From: Pseudarthrobacter sp. NamB4
GTDB taxonomy: Bacteria > Actinomycetota > Actinomycetes > Actinomycetales > Micrococcaceae
DNA: 64,000 bases
Assembly (NCBI RefSeq): GCF_005796185.1
Contig: NZ_VAHM01000003.1
Location: 186,001 to 250,000, forward strand
Reading direction: 5' to 3'
Below, one piece after another: positions 53,559 to 61,397 of the stretch. The notes below the pieces were generated by a model. That model was not told the origin of the DNA. It saw only the letters and a list, made by a program, of their open reading frames with translations, and did no database searches. How positions within the stretch are numbered: position 1 is the stretch's first letter; the number at the start of each line of letters is the position of its first letter. A program made the position numbers and the translations under genes.

Positions 53559-54845
53559 TTACGATCCTGCGCCGGCGGACTCGATCGACTTCTGCATGTC
53601 GGCCAGGGCATCCTTGGCCGGCTTTTCACCCTTCAGGGCAGCGTAGGCGTTCTCCTGGATGGCCTGCGTGACCGCGGGGTAGAACGGGGTGACCGGGCGG
53701 GGAACAGCGTTTTCGATGGAGGTCTTCAGTACCGGCAGGTACGGCAGCTTGGAAACCAGCTCCTGGTCCTCATACAGTGCGCCGAGGACCGGCGCCAGCG
53801 AACCCTGCGTGGCGAAGAACTTCTGCTGCTCTTCCTCGACCAGGAACTTCACGAAGTCCAGGGCGGTTGCCTTGTGGTCCGAGTACACACTGATGGCTGC
53901 GCTGTGGCCCCCGAGGGAAGAAGCGCCGGGGCCGTCCTTGCCGGGCAGGGCAGCCATGCCCAGCACATCCTTCACCTGGGATGATCCTTCAGTGGTTGCC
54001 AGGTTGTAGACGTAAGGCCAGTTGCGCAGGAAGAGGAGCTTCCCTTCCTGGAAGGCGCGGCGGCTTTCCTCTTCCTGGTAGGTGATGGCTTCGGCCGGGA
54101 TGTTCCCGTTCTTGAAGGCCTCCACCAGGTTGTTCAGGCCTTCCTCGGCCTCAGGGGTGTTCAGGTTCGGCTTGCCCTCGTCATTCAGGACGGAGCCGCC
54201 GGCGGAGTTGATGGCCTCGGAAGCGTTCACCGTCAGGCCTTCATACTGCTTGAACTGGCCGGAGTAGCAGCCGATGTTGTTCTGCTTGGCGATGGAGCAC
54301 ATCTCCATCATCTCGGCCCAGGTCTTGGGTGCTTCCGGGACCAGGTCCTTGCGGTAGTACAGGATGCCGCCGTCAGAGGAGACCGGTGCCGCGTAGAGCG
54401 TGCCCTTGTACGAACCGGCCTCGATGGTGGGTTCAAGCATGCCCTCGGTTTCAACAGCCATCTTGTCCTTCAGCGGCTGCAGCCACCCCTTGGCTGCAAA
54501 TTCGGCGGTCCACACGACGTCGACGCTGGCCACATCGTAATCCGCGTTCTTGGCCTGGAAGTTCTGGACGAGGTCGTCATGCTGCTGGTCGGCCTGGTCA
54601 GTCTGCTCCTTGAAGGTGACCTTTTCGTCCGGGTGGGCGGCATTCCACTTTTCAATCAGCGGCCGCACCACGTTGCTGTTGTCCTTGCCCTGGACGTAGG
54701 TGATGGGTCCCCGGCTGTCGAGATTGGCTTCGGCGTCACTGCCGCCTCCGGTGGTCCCGCCGCCACCTCCGCCGCCGCATGCGGTCAGGGAAATGGCCAA
54801 GACGCCGGCGGTGGCAGCCGGAAGTAGGAATCTAGGGGTTTTCAT
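53559..54845 (-). CDS. Sugar ABC transporter substrate-binding lipoprotein
   Basis: A 428-residue family 1 extracellular solute-binding protein. The signal ends in the lipobox SLTAC with Cys about 23, followed by a Gly-rich linker. Domains show NVVRPLIEKWNAAHPDEKVT, YDVASVDVVWTAEFAAKGWL, GILYYRKDLVPEAPKTWAEM and RAFQEGKLLFLRNWPYVYNL, as in trehalose/maltose or sucrose binders. A GH13 glucosidase next door suggests an alpha-glucoside ligand. GAGGAG precedes ATG 54845. First gene of the ABC operon. Confidence 0.92.
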   Translation of the reverse strand: MKTPRFLLPAATAGVLAISLTACGGGGGGGTTGGGSDAEANLDSRGPITYVQGKDNSNVVRPLIEKWNAAHPDEKVTFKEQTDQADQQHDDLVQNFQAKNADYDVASVDVVWTAEFAAKGWLQPLKDKMAVETEGMLEPTIEAGSYKGTLYAAPVSSDGGILYYRKDLVPEAPKTWAEMMEMCSIAKQNNIGCYSGQFKQYEGLTVNASEAINSAGGSVLNDEGKPNLNTPEAEEGLNNLVEAFKNGNIPAEAITYQEEESRRAFQEGKLLFLRNWPYVYNLATTEGSSQVKDVLGMAALPGKDGPGASSLGGHSAAISVYSDHKATALDFVKFLVEEEQQKFFATQGSLAPVLGALYEDQELVSKLPYLPVLKTSIENAVPRPVTPFYPAVTQAIQENAYAALKGEKPAKDALADMQKSIESAGAGS

Positions 54846-54920
54846 TAGCTTGAAGCTCCTCGCTGAGTGACAAGTAAGTCGACAGTGCGCTTGCTAGGTG
54901 AGGTTGATGTGGTGACGCTC

Positions 54921-54962
54921 ACACTAGTAAGGTTGCGACAGGTAATGCAAGCGTTTACATCA
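54921..54962. promoter_or_regulatory. LacI-type operator shared by two divergent promoters
   Basis: TGCAAGCGTTTACA (54946-54959) is a near-palindrome of the LacI/GalR type. For the glucosidase, TTGCGA (54934-54939), a 17-bp spacer and TACATC (54957-54962) place it across spacer and -10. For the ABC operon on the minus strand, TTGCAT (54950-54945), an 18-bp spacer and TAGTGT (54926-54921) place it over the -35. Confidence 0.7.
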
Positions 54963-54985
54963 AAAAGTTATCTGAGAGGAAGCAA

Positions 54986-56806
54986 ATGACCAACCCGGCC
55001 GTTCCCACTGACAGCCCAGCCCGCCGGGAGTGGTGGGCGGACGCCGTCGTTTACCAGATCTACCCTCGGTCCTTCGCGGACGGCAACGGTGACGGCATGG
55101 GCGACCTGCGCGGTGTCATGGACCATCTGCCGTACCTGGAGCGGCTGGGGGTGAATGCCATCTGGCTTTCGCCCTTCTATAAATCGCCGCAGGCGGACGG
55201 AGGATATGACGTGGCCGACTACCGCCAGGTTGATCCCCTCTTCGGGTCCCTGGCTGACTTCGATGCCATGTTGCAGGAAGCTCACCGGCGCGGCCTGAAG
55301 GTGATTGTGGACCTGGTTCCCAACCACACCTCGGACGAACACGCATGGTTCCAGGCTGCGCTTGCTGCGCCACCAGGTTCTCCTGAAAGGGACCGCTATA
55401 TCTTCCGCCAGGGAAAGGACGAGGTGCCGGGTTCCGGGGACGGCAACCGGGCACCGAACAACTGGAAATCAATCTTCGGCGGAGCCGCCTGGACCAGAGT
55501 GACGGAAGCGGACGGATCCCCAGGGGAGTGGTACCTCCACCTTTTTGACACCAAGCAGCCGGACCTGAACTGGGAAAACCATGAAGTCCGGGAGGAAATG
55601 CGCTCGGTACTCCGCTTCTGGCTGGACCGGGGAGTCGACGGCTTCCGGGTGGACGTTGCCCACGGCATGGTCAAGGAACCGGGCCTTCCGGACTGGGAGG
55701 GCGTGGCGGCAATGGTTGAGGGCACCGCGGCGGACGGCAAAGTGGAAGTGAGAAGGGAACCCTCCCCGCCCGGCGACGCACCCGGAGCGCATACAGACGC
55801 GGAGGAGCCGCACCGCGCCGTTTCCCCGGTTTATCCGCCCTCGCCTTTCTTCGACCAGGACGGTGTGCACGACATCTACCGGGACTGGCACCAGGTCCTG
55901 TCCGAGTACGGCAGCGACCGGATGATGGTGGCCGAAGCCTGGGTGGAACCAGCAGAGCGGCTTGCCCTCTACGTCCGGCCGGATGAGATGCAGCAGGCCT
56001 TCAACTTCGATTTCCTGATGGCGGGGTGGGATGCCGAGCGTATGGCGGAGGCGATTGAGGCGTCCCTGAAGGCAGGGGCTGCGGTGGGGGCACCCTGCAC
56101 CTGGGTGCTCAGCAACCACGACACCGTCCGCCACACCACCCGCTTCGGCCTGTCCGATCCCACCACGTTCCCCAAGGGCATCGCAGCTGATGACGAACAG
56201 CCGGATGCAGCGCTGGGGCTTGCACGCGCCCGGGCTGCTTCCCTGGTCGAGTTGGCCCTGCCCGGTTCCGCCTACCTGTACCAGGGCGAGGAACTCGGGC
56301 TTCCAGAGCACACCACGCTTCCGGCCGAGGCGCGGCAGGACCCCACCTTCTTCCGCACCCACGGCGCGGAAACGGGGCGGGACGGCTGCCGGGTCCCGCT
56401 GCCGTGGGCGGCGGACAAGCCCGGCTTCGGCTTCGCGGAATCGTTCCCGGGCGAAGCCGCCCTGCCGTGGCTGCCGCAGCCGGAAAGCTTCGGCCCCCTT
56501 GCCGCCGACCAGCAGGATAAGGAGGAGGGCTCTACCCTGGAGCTTTACCGGGCGGCACTGGCCTTCCGGTCTGCCCGGCACCTTGGCGCCGGTTCGCTGG
56601 AATGGGCGGAGATCAACGCACCGGACAGTGGCCTGCTGGCCTTCCACAACGGAGACGTCCTGGTCCTGGCCAACATGGGATTCGCCTCGGCCCCCATCCC
56701 CGATGGCTATTCCGTGGAGCTCTTCAGCGGACCTGAGCCGTCGTCCGAGTGGGGACTCATGCATGAAGTGCCGGTGGACTGCGCGGTTTACCTCACCAGG
56801 AACTGA
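54986..56806 (+). CDS. GH13 alpha-glucosidase (alpha-amylase family)
   Basis: A 606-residue cytosolic glycoside hydrolase. Barrel regions: IVDLVPNHTSDEHAWF, GFRVDVAHGMVKE with nucleophile Asp223, MVAEAWVEP with acid/base Glu317 and SNHDTVRHTTRF with Asp379. VVYQIYPRSFADGNGDGMGDL is typical of oligo-1,6- and alpha-glucosidases. An extra segment of about 45 residues (240-285, rich in Pro/Glu) precedes the Glu region. No signal peptide is seen, so imported disaccharides such as sucrose, maltose or trehalose are the likely substrates. GAGAGGAAGCAA precedes the ATG. Confidence 0.92.
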   Translation: MTNPAVPTDSPARREWWADAVVYQIYPRSFADGNGDGMGDLRGVMDHLPYLERLGVNAIWLSPFYKSPQADGGYDVADYRQVDPLFGSLADFDAMLQEAHRRGLKVIVDLVPNHTSDEHAWFQAALAAPPGSPERDRYIFRQGKDEVPGSGDGNRAPNNWKSIFGGAAWTRVTEADGSPGEWYLHLFDTKQPDLNWENHEVREEMRSVLRFWLDRGVDGFRVDVAHGMVKEPGLPDWEGVAAMVEGTAADGKVEVRREPSPPGDAPGAHTDAEEPHRAVSPVYPPSPFFDQDGVHDIYRDWHQVLSEYGSDRMMVAEAWVEPAERLALYVRPDEMQQAFNFDFLMAGWDAERMAEAIEASLKAGAAVGAPCTWVLSNHDTVRHTTRFGLSDPTTFPKGIAADDEQPDAALGLARARAASLVELALPGSAYLYQGEELGLPEHTTLPAEARQDPTFFRTHGAETGRDGCRVPLPWAADKPGFGFAESFPGEAALPWLPQPESFGPLAADQQDKEEGSTLELYRAALAFRSARHLGAGSLEWAEINAPDSGLLAFHNGDVLVLANMGFASAPIPDGYSVELFSGPEPSSEWGLMHEVPVDCAVYLTRN

Positions 56807-56824
56807 AGCTCCGGGTACTGGGGA

Positions 56825-57436
56825 TCAGCGGACGCGCTCGGCCCTGCTGAAGCGCGTCCGCGCCCCGGCACCAATATGGATGAGCACCGGAATCTTCCTG
56901 CCCACCACGGCCTCGAGTGCTTCGACCAGTCCGGCAACCTCGGCAGCGAGCAGATGCGGTGCCACGCCCTGCCGTGGCTGGAGGCGGACCTTCAGGGCCG
57001 GGGAACCCTTGACGTCATAGGTGACAACGGTGGCGCCGGCGAGGTCCGGCCTGCCGGCAAGGGCATGCTTGAGGGCCTGCTCAGCCACTCCCCCGCCGAT
57101 CCGGACGTCGCCCGGAACGCTGCCGGGATCGTACTCGGCGGCGAGCAGGTTTGAGCGGCCTTTGCCCTGCTGGGCGATCCAGGCCACCATGAGGGCGATC
57201 AACACCAGCAGGGCAAGTGCAACCAGGATCCACAGCCAGCTCTCAGACCGGCCAGGGAACCGGGTGGCGTTGAAGGCCCCGTTGACAGTGTTCCAGACGC
57301 CCGCGGACCAGGAGTGCCACCATCCGGCAACTGCCGGCACTGAGGCCAGAAGCATCAGCAGTATGCCGACCGCCAGCAGCTTGAGGCCCAGAACAGTTAT
57401 CAGGATCCGGTTGAGGACGCTTGGCGTGCTGTTCAT
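56825..57436 (-). CDS. AmaP-like alkaline-shock membrane anchor protein
   Basis: A 203-residue protein with two N-terminal helices (about 8-35 and 68-90: WLWILVALALLVLIALMVAW) and a soluble domain DVRIGGGVAEQALKHALAGR and VAPHLLAAEVAGLVEALEAV. This layout resembles AmaP, which holds Asp23 at the membrane. Its ATG overlaps the preceding stop (ATGA). It is the last gene of the Asp23-type operon and converges on the GH13 gene 18 bases away. Confidence 0.75.
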   Translation of the reverse strand: MNSTPSVLNRILITVLGLKLLAVGILLMLLASVPAVAGWWHSWSAGVWNTVNGAFNATRFPGRSESWLWILVALALLVLIALMVAWIAQQGKGRSNLLAAEYDPGSVPGDVRIGGGVAEQALKHALAGRPDLAGATVVTYDVKGSPALKVRLQPRQGVAPHLLAAEVAGLVEALEAVVGRKIPVLIHIGAGARTRFSRAERVR

Positions 57437-58101
57437 GCCCCGATCACCCCGGACGGCGCCACATTGACCCGGACCTCCGGTGAGGGTTCGAGCCCCATGT
57501 CCCCCAGCTCGGCCTTCACTGCGGCCAGCACTCTGTCCTCGTGGACAGGCACCCCGGATGTGGGCCTGACATTCACCTGCACCTGCCGCTGCGAAACCAC
57601 CACCATCACCTGTTCGGGTGTGACGTTGGCGGCGAGCCGCGCCCGGCGGGCCAGCGAGGACGCGATCACTTCGTCATCCACCACAACGGCGGGACCTGCA
57701 CCGCCCCGGCCGCGCGCCAGCACATGCCGTGCCCGACGTCCGGGCAGCACTCCGTGGAGGAAGAACATCAGGCCCAGCATTGCCAGTACGGCACCGATGA
57801 CCCCCAGCAGCAGCGGCGAAATTCCCGCAGGCAGGGCCATGATCCGTTGCGCGGCCACTTGGGGTTCAATGAGCCATGCCGGCTGACCGATGGCATGCAC
57901 GGCGGCTTCGAGCAGGCCATAGGCGGCAAGGGCCATGACCACGACGGCGGCAATGGTCGCCATCACCGCACGCGAGGAATGGGTTTCGCGGTAAATGATC
58001 CGGTCCATGTCCGGTTCGTCCGCCCCCCGGCCCCCTGCTGACGCCCCGGGGCTGTCCGTACCGGCGTCTTCCGGGCGGGGACTTTGCTGGAGTGTATTCA
58101 A
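57433..58101 (-). CDS. DUF6286-type membrane protein of the Asp23 operon
   Basis: A 222-residue protein with a Ser/Gly-rich N-terminus, two helices (about 43-65 and 96-118: LLLGVIGAVLAMLGLMFFLH) and a soluble tail ASSLARRARLAANVTPEQVM and VQVNVRPTSG. The tail resembles the small alpha/beta domains of Asp23 partners. A TTG at 58101 is the probable start, since AAGGAGG lies 10 bases upstream and it overlaps the preceding stop (TTGA); ATG 58008 is the alternative. The family name is tentative. Confidence 0.65.
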   Translation of the reverse strand: MNTLQQSPRPEDAGTDSPGASAGGRGADEPDMDRIIYRETHSSRAVMATIAAVVVMALAAYGLLEAAVHAIGQPAWLIEPQVAAQRIMALPAGISPLLLGVIGAVLAMLGLMFFLHGVLPGRRARHVLARGRGGAGPAVVVDDEVIASSLARRARLAANVTPEQVMVVVSQRQVQVNVRPTSGVPVHEDRVLAAVKAELGDMGLEPSPEVRVNVAPSGVIGA

Positions 58102-58478
58102 TGAACCCGGCCTCCTTCACTGATCCTGACGCCGCTGATCCTGATGTCCACGCGGCTCAGCCGCGCGCCGCTGAGTTCAGTCACGGTAGCGAGGATGTGG
58201 GCCTTGGCGCTGAGGGTGCGGTCCCAGATGGAGCCACCGAGCGCATCAACCCGGCCAGGGTTGGAAGCCACCGTCCGCAGTGGCGGCACGCTGATCGGCG
58301 TGACGAGGGACAGTGCCAGCAGCCCGTCGTCGTCGGTCCAGTCCGCCCTGACGTCCTGGCCGTCGACGCCCAGTGCCTGGGCGGCGGCGGCTTTCGCCAG
58401 GCTGGTCAGTGCCTGGGTGCTGATCCTGTTGTGGCCGTTGAGCACCCGGGCCCGCACGGCCGGCGCGGGCGAGGTCAT
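58098..58478 (-). CDS. Asp23-associated small soluble protein
   Basis: A 126-residue protein with VRARVLNGHNRISTQALTSL, DWTDDDGLLALSLVTPI and RTLSAKAHILATVTELSGAR. The strand/helix pattern suggests an alkaline-shock-type domain, without clear family match. ATG 58478 overlaps the upstream stop (ATGA). A longer frame to 58598 only reads the upstream gene in another frame. Confidence 0.6.
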   Translation of the reverse strand: MTSPAPAVRARVLNGHNRISTQALTSLAKAAAAQALGVDGQDVRADWTDDDGLLALSLVTPISVPPLRTVASNPGRVDALGGSIWDRTLSAKAHILATVTELSGARLSRVDIRISGVRISEGGRVH

Positions 58479-58666
58479 GAGGACGAGCGCCGGCCGATGA
58501 TGGCATCCAGCACGCCGCGCAGGTCCAGCTTTCCCTCGGCAGCACGGCCCAGCAGCGCGCCGATGGCCATGAAAAGCAGGGATACCAGGAAGCCCCACAG
58601 GCCGAACTGAAGGGACATGAAGGCGACGAAGGCGCCCATCGCCGTACCTGCCACGGTGAGATTCAC
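58475..58666 (-). CDS. DUF2273-like small membrane protein
   Basis: A 63-residue protein from GTG 58666 (GTGA overlap with the Asp23-like gene). Two hydrophobic helices (about 4-22 and 24-42: GFLVSLLFMAIGALLGRAA) are followed by GKLDLRGVLDAIIGRR, a pattern typical of DUF2273 proteins next to asp23. Confidence 0.75.
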   Translation of the reverse strand: MNLTVAGTAMGAFVAFMSLQFGLWGFLVSLLFMAIGALLGRAAEGKLDLRGVLDAIIGRRSSS

Positions 58667-59124
58667 AGCAGCCCCTCCCTTTCGGTAGAGCCGGCAGTGG
58701 CCGGTTTCACGGGAGGCGGCACGTAGACGTCCGTGACTTCCACATTCACTTCTATCACCTGAAGCCCCACCAGTTCCTCGACCGCACGGTAGACGGCCGC
58801 ACGCACTTGGTCGGCCAGCGAGTGGAGGGGCGTTCCGTAACTTGCGACCAGGCTGATGTCCACGGCCACCTGGGTTTCCCCGACTTCCGCGTGGACGCCC
58901 GCCGCATGGTCTGAGCTGCCGACGGCATCGCGGATGGCGCCCAGGGCACGGGACGGCACAGTGCCCAGGGAATAAACGCCTGGAACTGCCCTGGCGGCGA
59001 TCCCAGCCACCTTGGCAACTGCTGTCTCAGAGATAACGGTGCGCCCCAGTGCGGGCGCCGGAACAGGAACCGGGACACTTCGGCTCCGGATACCTGCATC
59101 GGGTTGTGGGTTCTGGTACTCCAT
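58663..59124 (-). CDS. Asp23/Gls24 family envelope stress response protein
   Basis: A 153-residue alkaline-shock protein. RTVISETAVAKVAGIAARAV (28-47), VPGVYSLG, QVAVDISLVASYGTPLHSLA and VREAVYRAVEE-like QVRAAVYRAVEELVGLQVIEVNVEV define Asp23. It leads a five-gene operon with 4-base overlaps (Asp23, DUF2273, small protein, DUF6286, AmaP), likely a membrane-attached envelope stress complex. GGGGGAG precedes ATG 59124. Confidence 0.92.
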   Translation of the reverse strand: MEYQNPQPDAGIRSRSVPVPVPAPALGRTVISETAVAKVAGIAARAVPGVYSLGTVPSRALGAIRDAVGSSDHAAGVHAEVGETQVAVDISLVASYGTPLHSLADQVRAAVYRAVEELVGLQVIEVNVEVTDVYVPPPVKPATAGSTEREGLL

Positions 59125-59248
59125 CAGGCACTCCCCCTTCTGTTGTTTCCAACCCTATCCCTTGGTTGTGACTTAACGGCAGCAGGCAGGGATGCACGCA
59201 ACACGCACATCCCCGCCTGAGTTTCATCTGCGTCTAGGGCAACAGCTT

Positions 59249-60847
59249 TTACTTGTAGTGGCCTTCGCCGCCAACCTTGACGTTGGTGGGCAGGTAGCCG
59301 AACGGGCCGAGGCCGTTCTGGCCGAAGCTGCGGTCCACCTGGGTCACGCCGTTCTTGAAGTTGATCTTCACGGTCGGGGACAGCGAACCGCCCCTCACAC
59401 CGTTGACGTTGTCGATGAAGGACTGCACCAGGCCGTTGGGCTGCACGTAGTGGGAGTAGGCCTGGAACTGGCGGCCGTTCTGCTGGCTGGAGATGGTCCC
59501 GCTCGGGTTGTTGGCCGGCAGGTTAAGGTCGGTGGGCGACCCGAGTGCCAGGCCGGAGTTGTTGACTGGCTGGTAGTCGGAGCGGACGCCGTCGCCCACG
59601 AAGCCATAGACGCCGTCCGGGCCGCGCATGCCGGCGGCGTAGGTGAACTGGTGGCTGATCGTGTACAAGTAATACTTGTTCTTGCCGTCTTCGTTCTGGA
59701 TGAAGATCTGCGGACGCTCAGTCTGGTCGTTCACGCAGTTGGCGGAGAGGATCGGCGGCAGGAACGACCACTTGGTCAGGTCCTTGTTGTCCGCGACCGC
59801 GAGGCCCACGTTGCCGGTCTGGTACTGCGCGCCGGAGGCGTTCACGTCCGCAACGGACTCGGCCTTGGCGTCTCCCTCGCGGTAGCCCAGGTCCTCCTTG
59901 GTGCACTGGTATTCGCCGCGGTTGCCGGCGGTGTTGCCTTCGAAGACCATGAAGGTCTTGCCGGGGTGGGCGGGATCAGCGAATGTGAACGGGTCGCGGA
60001 ACGCGAAACCCGGGTTCTGTTCCTTGGTCTGGTACATCTGGCCGTCCGGCTCAAGCAGCTTGGTGTGCTCGAAGCCGTCGAACCACACGCGCTCCCCGTT
60101 GGCGTGGATATTGCCCAGCGCCTTGGCGATGGCCGCGTCCGGCGCAATGCCGCCGCCGCCCGCGTTCCGCTCTGCAACATCGTGGAAGGTTGTGGCCGTG
60201 TAGAACACGTTGACGTGGTTGCCCTGCATCAGGCGGGTGGAGCCGGACCATTCGGTGTTGCCGATGGAGGAACCATCCACGAAGAGGTGTCCGCCGTAGT
60301 TCCACTTGTCCTTGGCCGGGTCGGCGTTGGTCCTGCGGAAGAAGAAGCCGATGCGGGCGTTCCAGTGGCGCTGGTCAAAGTTGTAGCCGGCGTGGCGGTC
60401 AGCGACGAGCGAGAAGATGACGTCATAGCCCTTGTAGCTGATCTGGTTGGCATTCTCGTCCGTCAGGGACCAGGTGTCCCAGACCCAGACATCCTTATTC
60501 ATGCTAGGGAAATCCTCGGGGATTTCCGGCATGGTGACGTCCGGACTCATCGAGTTCTGCCCGGGCGTCACCGTGGTGTCGCTCTGCGCCATGATCTGGC
60601 TGGCATCCGCGCGGGTCCACTTGGAGGTGAAGTCCGACGCCGGGTCGAACGCTTCCTGGGTGTGCTCGGTGGGGAGGGGGAACCCGGGGGTCGGGGCCGG
60701 CATCTGCTCGACTGCAGGGGGATCTGCGGGCTCATTCGCCCGGGCCGGCGGGACGGCAAGGAACGCCGAGGCTGCGACCGATGCCGCCAATGCTGCGGCG
60801 GCGGACCGCCGCCGCAGCATCCAGGGTAATTGGGGGTGCTTGTGCAT
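59249..60847 (-). CDS. Levansucrase (GH68)
   Basis: A 532-residue secreted fructosyltransferase that splits sucrose and builds levan. Signal peptide with an Arg-rich n-region (RRRSAAAALAASVAASAFL) ending near ARA. GH68 residues are present: nucleophile Asp124 (VWVWDTWSL), transition-state Asp285 (FRDPFTF) and acid/base Glu377 (QTERPQIF). AGAAGAG precedes ATG 60847. A promoter with a LacI-type site lies about 220 bases upstream, giving a leader of about 200 bases. A longer frame to 61207 runs through that promoter and is rejected. Confidence 0.95.
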   Translation of the reverse strand: MHKHPQLPWMLRRRSAAAALAASVAASAFLAVPPARANEPADPPAVEQMPAPTPGFPLPTEHTQEAFDPASDFTSKWTRADASQIMAQSDTTVTPGQNSMSPDVTMPEIPEDFPSMNKDVWVWDTWSLTDENANQISYKGYDVIFSLVADRHAGYNFDQRHWNARIGFFFRRTNADPAKDKWNYGGHLFVDGSSIGNTEWSGSTRLMQGNHVNVFYTATTFHDVAERNAGGGGIAPDAAIAKALGNIHANGERVWFDGFEHTKLLEPDGQMYQTKEQNPGFAFRDPFTFADPAHPGKTFMVFEGNTAGNRGEYQCTKEDLGYREGDAKAESVADVNASGAQYQTGNVGLAVADNKDLTKWSFLPPILSANCVNDQTERPQIFIQNEDGKNKYYLYTISHQFTYAAGMRGPDGVYGFVGDGVRSDYQPVNNSGLALGSPTDLNLPANNPSGTISSQQNGRQFQAYSHYVQPNGLVQSFIDNVNGVRGGSLSPTVKINFKNGVTQVDRSFGQNGLGPFGYLPTNVKVGGEGHYK

Positions 60848-61397
60848 TTTTGCTCTTCTCGCGGGGTTGAAACTGTTCGTGGAAGACGGGCTGATGCCCT
60901 GGTCCTCTACGCAGGCGATCCCGACCACGGAGCGTCGTCGGGGACGCCGTTGTATCGGGACGGGACCTGAGTGCGGTCCCGGAAGCGAGTCCGGAAAGAT
61001 CCGGGCCGGGGTCCACGGTAGCCAGCAGTGGAAGGACTGATCAAACCGTGTTTCAGCGGCGAAATAGGACCCTAAGGCCCGTGAGTGCAAGCGCTTACGC
61101 AACTTCAAAGCGCGCGCGTGCCACAACGGTTTGGCGATCGTCAAGTGTGTCCTGCCCGCCCGCTTTTTGAGCAAAATGTCACTCCTTGTCCACCGCCCGT
61201 TTACCACAAACGGACCTGGGGCCCGCAGCCACCGCGGTCACCGCCTCCCACCCTGGTGGTCAGCCGGTGGGGGTACTGCAGACGGTGCCCATGATGCGCC
61301 TCCTGCTCCACGGGACAAAGTAAGGAGACAGATTTAGGGGACAACCAGGCAGGAAAAACCCTAAAGTTGTAGTGCCCGCTTACAACCAGAAGGCAAG
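60848..61397. other. Levansucrase leader and divergent intergenic region
   Basis: About 550 bases between levansucrase and the beta-helix gene. It holds the GC-rich levansucrase leader (60848 to about 61055), the promoter with LacI-type site at 61062-61101 and the upstream region of the beta-helix protein. No gene was seen. Confidence 0.6.
61062..61101 (-). promoter_or_regulatory. Levansucrase promoter with LacI-type operator
   Basis: On the minus strand TTGCAC (61090-61085), 17 bp and TATTTC (61067-61062) fit a promoter. TGCAAGCGCTTACGCA (61086-61101) overlaps the -35 and shares TGCAAGCG.TTAC with the site at 54946-54959. Confidence 0.65.

Noticed and set aside
52500..53984. Open plus-strand frame of 494 codons opposite the sugar ABC genes
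   Set aside because: It is antisense to the permease and binding-protein genes, with composition of a shadow frame.
59192..60829. Open plus-strand frame of 545 codons opposite levansucrase
   Set aside because: Levansucrase on the other strand has all catalytic residues; this frame is repetitive Val/Ala/Gly shadow sequence.
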